A stretch of DNA of 64,000 nucleotides. It comes from an uncultured Siphonobacter sp. GTDB lineage: Bacteria; Bacteroidota; Bacteroidia; Cytophagales; Spirosomataceae. The stretch covers positions 1-64,000 of the forward strand of contig CAJYIW010000013.1 in assembly GCA_913775095.1 (NCBI GenBank). The letters run 5' to 3'. Numbering within the stretch: position 1 is the first letter of the stretch; every line of letters starts with the position of its first letter. The notes beneath the pieces are model-generated. The model made no database searches, had not been told where the DNA came from, and saw only the letters and a program-made list of their open reading frames with translations. The translations under genes were made by a program, and so were the position numbers. Positions 59,703-64,000 of this stretch are shown one piece after another.

Positions 59703-59864
59703 CAGATACATGACTTCCCTGGTATTATCGCTTTTTCTGCATTTGTTCCTTACTCCACCCTGAGTCGGGCGTTTTCCTGCTTTCCCTTTTATTAATGTTT
59801 CCTTTTCTGGCCATCCAAAGCCGCGGAATTTCTGCGTTCCGTTCGGTATAGCTATATCCCTGGT

Positions 59865-61406
59865 ATGAATTCACGATTAAATCTGTTCGATTTAAGTCAA
59901 ACCGTCCATTACAAAACTGAAATCCTTTCGGGCCTTACGGTGGCTCTGGCTCTCATTCCCGAAGCCATTGCCTTTGCTCTGATTGCGGGCCTTTCTCCGC
60001 TGACGGGCTTATACGCAGCCTTTACGATGGGTTTCGTAACCTCCATTTTAGGCGGTCGCCCCGGCATGATATCCGGAGCAACGGGAGCCGTCGCCGTGGT
60101 TATTGTCAGTCTGGCTCAGTCCCATGGCGTTGAATATATTTTCGCTACGGTAGTACTGGCGGGACTGCTTCAGATTCTGGCGGGTACTTTAAAACTAGGT
60201 AAATTCATCCGGCTGGTACCTCATCCCGTTATGTTCGGATTTGTCAACGGACTGGCCATTGTCATTTTTATGGCTCAGCTTACGCAGTTCAAGTACACCG
60301 ATGATTCAGGCCAGTTGCGGTGGTTACAGGGTACTCCTTTAGGGATTATGCTCGGCATTGCCGGTATCACCATGCTTATCATTTGGGGATTACCTAAACT
60401 GACCAGGGTGATTCCGGCCTCCCTTGCGGCGATTGTGATGGCCTCAGCGGCTGTAATTGGCTTCGATATCGACACCAAAACCGTTGGTGACATCGCTTCT
60501 GTTCAGGGTAGTTTTCCACCTTTTCACATCCCGGCGGTTCCCTTTACGTTAGAAACCCTGCAAATCATTTTTCCTTACGCCTGTATCGTGGCGGGTGTGG
60601 GCCTGATTGAAAGTTTATTAACGCTCAACCTGATTGATGAAATCACCGAAACCAAAGGCCGGAGCAACAAGGAATGCGTGGCTCAGGGAACGGCCAACAT
60701 CGTTTCCGGATTTTTCTCAGGGATGGGTGGCTGTGCCATGATTGGCCAGAGTCTGATCAATATTTCGTCCGGTGCCAGAGCCCGGCTGTCGGGAATAGTG
60801 GCTTCGGTGATGCTGTTAGTATTCATCATGTTTGGAGCGAGTCTGATTGAAAAGCTACCAATGGCCGCCCTGACTGGCGTCATGATCATGGTTTGTATCG
60901 GAACATTTGAGTGGGCCAGTCTGAAAACGATTGGGCGTATGCCCCTAATCGACGTGATCGTTATTGTTCTCGTCACGCTGGTCACCGTCTTTTTACATAA
61001 TCTGGCTCTGGCGGTGTTCGTGGGGGTCATCATTTCGGCTCTGGTCTTTGCCTGGCAGAATGCCCAACGCATTCGGGCCAGAAAGTACACCGACGAAAGT
61101 GGCGTCAAACATTACGAGCTTTTTGGCCCGCTGTTTTTTGGTTCGATTCAAACCTTCAATGAGAAATTTGACATTGCCAATGACCCGAACGAAGTGGTGA
61201 TTGATTTTGCCGAAAGCCGGGTGGCTGATATGTCTGCCATTGAAGCCCTGCATAAATTAACTCAACGCTATTTACTAGCGGGTAAAGTGGTTCACTTACG
61301 CCACCTAAGTCCCGACTGCCAGCGACTGCTTCAGAAAGCAGGAAGCATTATTGAGGTCAACATCATGCAAGATCCCCAGTATCAGGTAGCTTCTGATCTG
61401 GAATAA
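59865..61406 (+). CDS. SulP-family inorganic anion transporter
   Basis: 513 residues: about 12 membrane helices with the SulP signatures (ALALIPEAIAFALIAGLSPLTGLYAAF near residue 28-54, FVNGLAIVIFMAQLTQF) followed by a C-terminal STAS domain (about 420-513, VVIDFAESRVADMSAIEALHKL). It moves sulfate, bicarbonate or a related anion with sodium or proton; the specificity cannot be told. Single transcription unit with a terminator at 61411-61446 shared with thrA. Confidence 0.93.
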   Translation: MNSRLNLFDLSQTVHYKTEILSGLTVALALIPEAIAFALIAGLSPLTGLYAAFTMGFVTSILGGRPGMISGATGAVAVVIVSLAQSHGVEYIFATVVLAGLLQILAGTLKLGKFIRLVPHPVMFGFVNGLAIVIFMAQLTQFKYTDDSGQLRWLQGTPLGIMLGIAGITMLIIWGLPKLTRVIPASLAAIVMASAAVIGFDIDTKTVGDIASVQGSFPPFHIPAVPFTLETLQIIFPYACIVAGVGLIESLLTLNLIDEITETKGRSNKECVAQGTANIVSGFFSGMGGCAMIGQSLINISSGARARLSGIVASVMLLVFIMFGASLIEKLPMAALTGVMIMVCIGTFEWASLKTIGRMPLIDVIVIVLVTLVTVFLHNLALAVFVGVIISALVFAWQNAQRIRARKYTDESGVKHYELFGPLFFGSIQTFNEKFDIANDPNEVVIDFAESRVADMSAIEALHKLTQRYLLAGKVVHLRHLSPDCQRLLQKAGSIIEVNIMQDPQYQVASDLE

Positions 61407-61410
61407 CCAT

Positions 61411-61446
61411 AAAAAAGCCCGGGGTGATGAAACCTCGGGCTTTTTT
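61411..61446. terminator. Bidirectional terminator between SulP gene and thrA
   Basis: aaaaaagcccg / cgggctttttt stem, with an inner GGGT/ACCT part, A run before and T run after. Confidence 0.85.
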
Positions 61447-61464
61447 GTACCGTAATTATTTTAC

Positions 61465-63918
61465 TTACGAAAGGTAACTTCCAATGGAAACGATATCAGC
61501 GAATACGCCGGATGCCGTTACCTCCGCCCCTGCTCCGGGGCCTTTGATAACCAGCGGACGATCGTGGTACCGCTTGGTGGTAAAGGAAATGATGTTATCG
61601 GCCCCTTCCAGAGCATACAGCGGATGATTCGGCCCGACAGCTTTCAGACCAATGGTGATTTTACCATTCTCCAGCGTAGCTACGTACCGAAGCTTTTCGC
61701 CCTTGCCATCGGCATCATCCACCCATTTTTCGAATACGGAATTACAATTTTCCAGTTCTGCGAAGAAGTCATCCACGGAAGGAGCGGCCTGACAACTTTC
61801 GGGCAGTAAGGGTTTGATCTCTACGTCTTCGAAATTCAGTTGCATGCCAATTTCACGGGCCAGAATCAGAATCTTGCGGGCCACGTCCTGACCACTTAAG
61901 TCGTCGCGGGGATCAGGCTCGGTGTAACCTTTGGCTTTCGCTTCGCGAACGACTTCCGCAAAACGTAAACCCGGCCGAAAATTGTTAAAAATGTAACTCA
62001 GCGTTCCCGAGAACACCCCTTCAATTTTCAGGAAACGATCTCCCGAAGCAATCAGCCCCTGAATGGTATTGATGACGGGTAAGCCCGCTCCGACGTTGGT
62101 CTCATACAGAAACTTCACGCCTTTTTTCAGAGCCATGCGGTGACGGCGGGCGTACTCTTCGTACGAAGCCGCATTAGCCGTTTTATTGGGGGTAACGATA
62201 GAAACCGATGCTTCCAGTAAGCCTTCGTAATAATCAACCACGGATTTATTGGCCGTACAATCTACGAAGATGCTATTGGGTAAGTTGAGTATTTTAATGC
62301 GTTCGATAAAGCCCGAAAGATCCGCCTTTTCTCCGTCGTGATCCATGCGTTCATCCCAGTGTTCTTTGGAGATACCGCCTTCGTCAATCACCATAACCCG
62401 GCTGTTGGTCACCCCAATCAGACGAATTTTCAGGTTGCGGTACTTCCGCATATAGCTTTCCTGCTGGGACAACTGATGGAGTAAGGTTTTACCAATCAGA
62501 CCCGTACCCATCAGGAACATATTCAGCGTTTTTACCTGATCGGCAAAGAAGCTTTCGTGAATAACGTTCAGGGCTTTGGAAAGGTCTTTCCGCTCGATGA
62601 CGACCGAGATATTCAGCTCCGAGCTTCCCTGAGCCGTAGCCACGATGTTAATCCCGTTCTTTCCTAACACGGAAAACAGCCGTCCCGAAACGCCCGTATG
62701 CTGACGCATGCCCTCACCTACGACAGCGATTACAGAGAGATTTTCCTGAATATCAACCCCCTCGACATCACCAATCCGAAGTTCATTCGCGAACTCCGTT
62801 TCCATAATTTCCCGCACTTTGGCCGAAAATTTAGGATCAATGGCGAAACAGATGGAGTGTTCGGAAGAAGCCTGTGAAATCAGGATTACCGAAATTTCGT
62901 GGCGGGCCAGTACGGTAAATAACTTGGCCGACACCCCGGCTACGCCAATCATACCCGAACCCTGGAGGTTTACCAGAGCCAGGTTATCAATGGAACTGAT
63001 GCCCGTGATGATGTACTCGTGCGGCGGAGCCTGACGCGTAACAATCGTGCCCGGATGCGAAGGATCGAAGGTATTCAGAACCTTGATGGGAATGTTCGTC
63101 TTAAACGCGGGCGTGAGGCTCGGCGGGTAAATCACTTTGGCTCCAAAGTGCGTCAGCTCCATGGCTTCGGCATAACTCACGACGGGAATAGTAAAGGCGT
63201 TCCGAACCTTGCGGGGATCGGAAGTCATCATACCCGGTACGTCCGTCCAGATTTCAATAACGGAAGCATTCAGGGCCGAGCCGAAAATACTGCCGGTATA
63301 ATCCGAGCCGCCGCGACCTAACGTCGTGGTAATGCCGTCTTCGGTCGAACCGATGAAGCCGGTAATGAGCTGTAAGTTTTTATTTTTTGAGAAGTGGTGC
63401 TGAATCAGGTGGTTAGTTAACTCAAAATTCACCTCCGCCTGCTGAAAACTGGCGTTGGTTTTAATGAGTTTACGGGCGTCCAGAAAGTCGCAGTCCACGC
63501 CCTGATCTTTCAACACTTCCGTCACTAAGGTCGTTGACAGTCGTTCGCCGAAGCTTACCAATAAGTCAGATGTACGCGGTGAAATTTCCCGAATCAGGGT
63601 AATGCCCCGCAGCAGATCTTCCAGTTCATTGAACAAGCCCATGACATCCGCAATGACTCGGCTGCGGAAACGGGGGCCAATGAAATGATTGATCACTTCC
63701 AGGTGACGATCCGAAGCTTTCTTGAATACGTCGCGATATTCTTCATTGCGGGCCGCCCGGCTACCCATTTCGAGTAAATGGTTGGTGAAACCGCCCATGG
63801 CCGAAAAGACCACGGCAATTTTTTCGCCACGCTGAAGATTATCATGAATAATGCCCAAAACCGCCTCGATGGCTTTGATGCTTCCTACGGAGGTGCCGCC
63901 AAACTTTAGAACTTTCAT
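61465..63918 (-). CDS. thrA: Bifunctional aspartate kinase / homoserine dehydrogenase
   Basis: 817 residues. Residues about 1-300 are aspartokinase (KFGGTSVGSIKAIEAVLG, SFGERLSTTLVTEVL, TLGRGGSDYTGSIFGSAL), about 310-455 two ACT regulatory domains (ISSIDNLALVNLQGSGMIGVAGVSAKLF and VIAVVGEGMRQHTGVSGRLF, which usually bind threonine), and about 465-817 homoserine dehydrogenase (FLMGTGLIGKTLLHQL NAD-binding loop, GAGLPVINTIQGLIASGD, DPRDDLSGQDVARKILILAREIG). It carries out the first and third steps of the aspartate-to-threonine/methionine pathway with feedback control. Both ends are complete. Confidence 0.97.
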   Translation of the reverse strand: MKVLKFGGTSVGSIKAIEAVLGIIHDNLQRGEKIAVVFSAMGGFTNHLLEMGSRAARNEEYRDVFKKASDRHLEVINHFIGPRFRSRVIADVMGLFNELEDLLRGITLIREISPRTSDLLVSFGERLSTTLVTEVLKDQGVDCDFLDARKLIKTNASFQQAEVNFELTNHLIQHHFSKNKNLQLITGFIGSTEDGITTTLGRGGSDYTGSIFGSALNASVIEIWTDVPGMMTSDPRKVRNAFTIPVVSYAEAMELTHFGAKVIYPPSLTPAFKTNIPIKVLNTFDPSHPGTIVTRQAPPHEYIITGISSIDNLALVNLQGSGMIGVAGVSAKLFTVLARHEISVILISQASSEHSICFAIDPKFSAKVREIMETEFANELRIGDVEGVDIQENLSVIAVVGEGMRQHTGVSGRLFSVLGKNGINIVATAQGSSELNISVVIERKDLSKALNVIHESFFADQVKTLNMFLMGTGLIGKTLLHQLSQQESYMRKYRNLKIRLIGVTNSRVMVIDEGGISKEHWDERMDHDGEKADLSGFIERIKILNLPNSIFVDCTANKSVVDYYEGLLEASVSIVTPNKTANAASYEEYARRHRMALKKGVKFLYETNVGAGLPVINTIQGLIASGDRFLKIEGVFSGTLSYIFNNFRPGLRFAEVVREAKAKGYTEPDPRDDLSGQDVARKILILAREIGMQLNFEDVEIKPLLPESCQAAPSVDDFFAELENCNSVFEKWVDDADGKGEKLRYVATLENGKITIGLKAVGPNHPLYALEGADNIISFTTKRYHDRPLVIKGPGAGAEVTASGVFADIVSIGSYLS

Positions 63919-64000
63919 ACGCTAATGAACGGCCTGATCGCCGTCCCGATAAAGTAAATGAGCCCTTGGGGAATAGGCTATTTAGACAATGGAGCCGCAA
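63919..64000. other. Upstream region of thrA (window end)
   Basis: 82 bases with no recognisable gene or leader peptide; too short to judge attenuation. Confidence 0.4.

Larger units (their letters stand above)
59314..59864. other. Divergent intergenic region with operator-like repeats
   Basis: 551 bases between the divergent ATP-grasp fusion and SulP genes. They hold -7-like elements for both directions (59367-59374 minus, 59695-59702 plus), a TTTACCTGGTAAA dyad at 59465-59477, further TTTACC/GGTAAA half sites near 59442 and 59524, and an ATG frame of 17 hydrophobic codons at 59710-59763. No RNA gene or larger frame was recognised. Confidence 0.55.

Noticed and set aside
1-64000. tRNA, rRNA, CRISPR, insertion sequence or prophage
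   Set aside because: No spacer-repeat array, transposase, integrase or tRNA-like cloverleaf noted on either strand.

Overview
The window is a chromosomal segment from a member of the Bacteroidota, most likely class Cytophagia (Spirosomataceae/Cytophagaceae-like). The signs are: GC near 50 percent; an 800-residue TonB-dependent receptor with an N-terminal carboxypeptidase-regulatory-like domain; GWxTD, DUF4230, DUF1080 and CHAT-TPR proteins; many SPII lipoproteins; almost no Shine-Dalgarno sequences; and several promoters matching the Bacteroidota pattern TTTG-N17-23-TAnnTTTG. The genus cannot be fixed from this sequence alone. No rRNA, tRNA, CRISPR array, insertion sequence or prophage was seen.

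Layout. 1-5.4 kb: start of a secreted protein (cut by the window edge), tpiA, an exported aspartyl protease with PDZ domain, an outer-membrane barrel-like protein, ispF, recR and clpS. 5.6-13.5 kb: a sodium:solute symporter, then four same-strand genes for an outer-membrane PF13557-like protein, a vanadium-haloperoxidase/PAP2-type lipoprotein, a DUF3179 membrane protein and a FecA-like TonB receptor. 13.5-16.6 kb: a stand-alone GlgE-type maltosyltransferase homologue with changed phosphate-pocket residues, a secreted TapB/DUF3108-like protein and a previously easy-to-miss 57-residue lipoprotein. 16.8-21.1 kb: an exported, membrane-anchored TPR-CHAT putative peptidase facing an ECF sigma factor and a membrane anti-sigma-like TPR protein. 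21.3-29.6 kb: rlmB, a GWxTD lipoprotein, a methyltransferase, hemW, mtgA, maf, a GNAT acetyltransferase and an Omp85-like barrel protein. 29.8-35.5 kb: a TraB/GumN protein, an S9 prolyl oligopeptidase, an AT-rich acyltransferase-3 gene that looks acquired, and an AI-2E-family transporter. 35.5-41.3 kb: a sugar-handling block on the minus strand (beta-propeller dehydrogenase fused to an azurin domain, DUF1080/PA14 protein, SGLT-type symporter). 41.6-49.7 kb: DUF4230 protein, M17 aminopeptidase, a small conserved protein, a D-lactate/2-hydroxyglutarate-dehydrogenase-like FAD/Fe-S protein, a CNNM/CBS protein and two small unknowns. 49.9-55.7 kb: an ATP-grasp enzyme divergent from an MFS transporter, a small conserved protein, TerC, an SDR oxidoreductase and thrB. 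55.8-61.4 kb: transglutaminase plus circularly permuted ATP-grasp/alpha-E fusion, and a SulP transporter. 61.5-63.9 kb: bifunctional thrA.

Most genes are core housekeeping or conserved Bacteroidota genes in short units separated by strong hairpin terminators, many of them bidirectional between convergent genes. The least ordinary parts are the CHAT/sigma/anti-sigma locus, the haloperoxidase-DUF3179-TonB receptor cluster, the divergent GlgE homologue, the azurin-fused dehydrogenase whose copper-ligand spacing matches azurin, and long perfect palindromes between convergent genes (a 48-bp and a 34-bp palindrome at 54.65-54.74 kb, and a 26-bp stem at 49.42 kb that contains the stop codons of both flanking genes).
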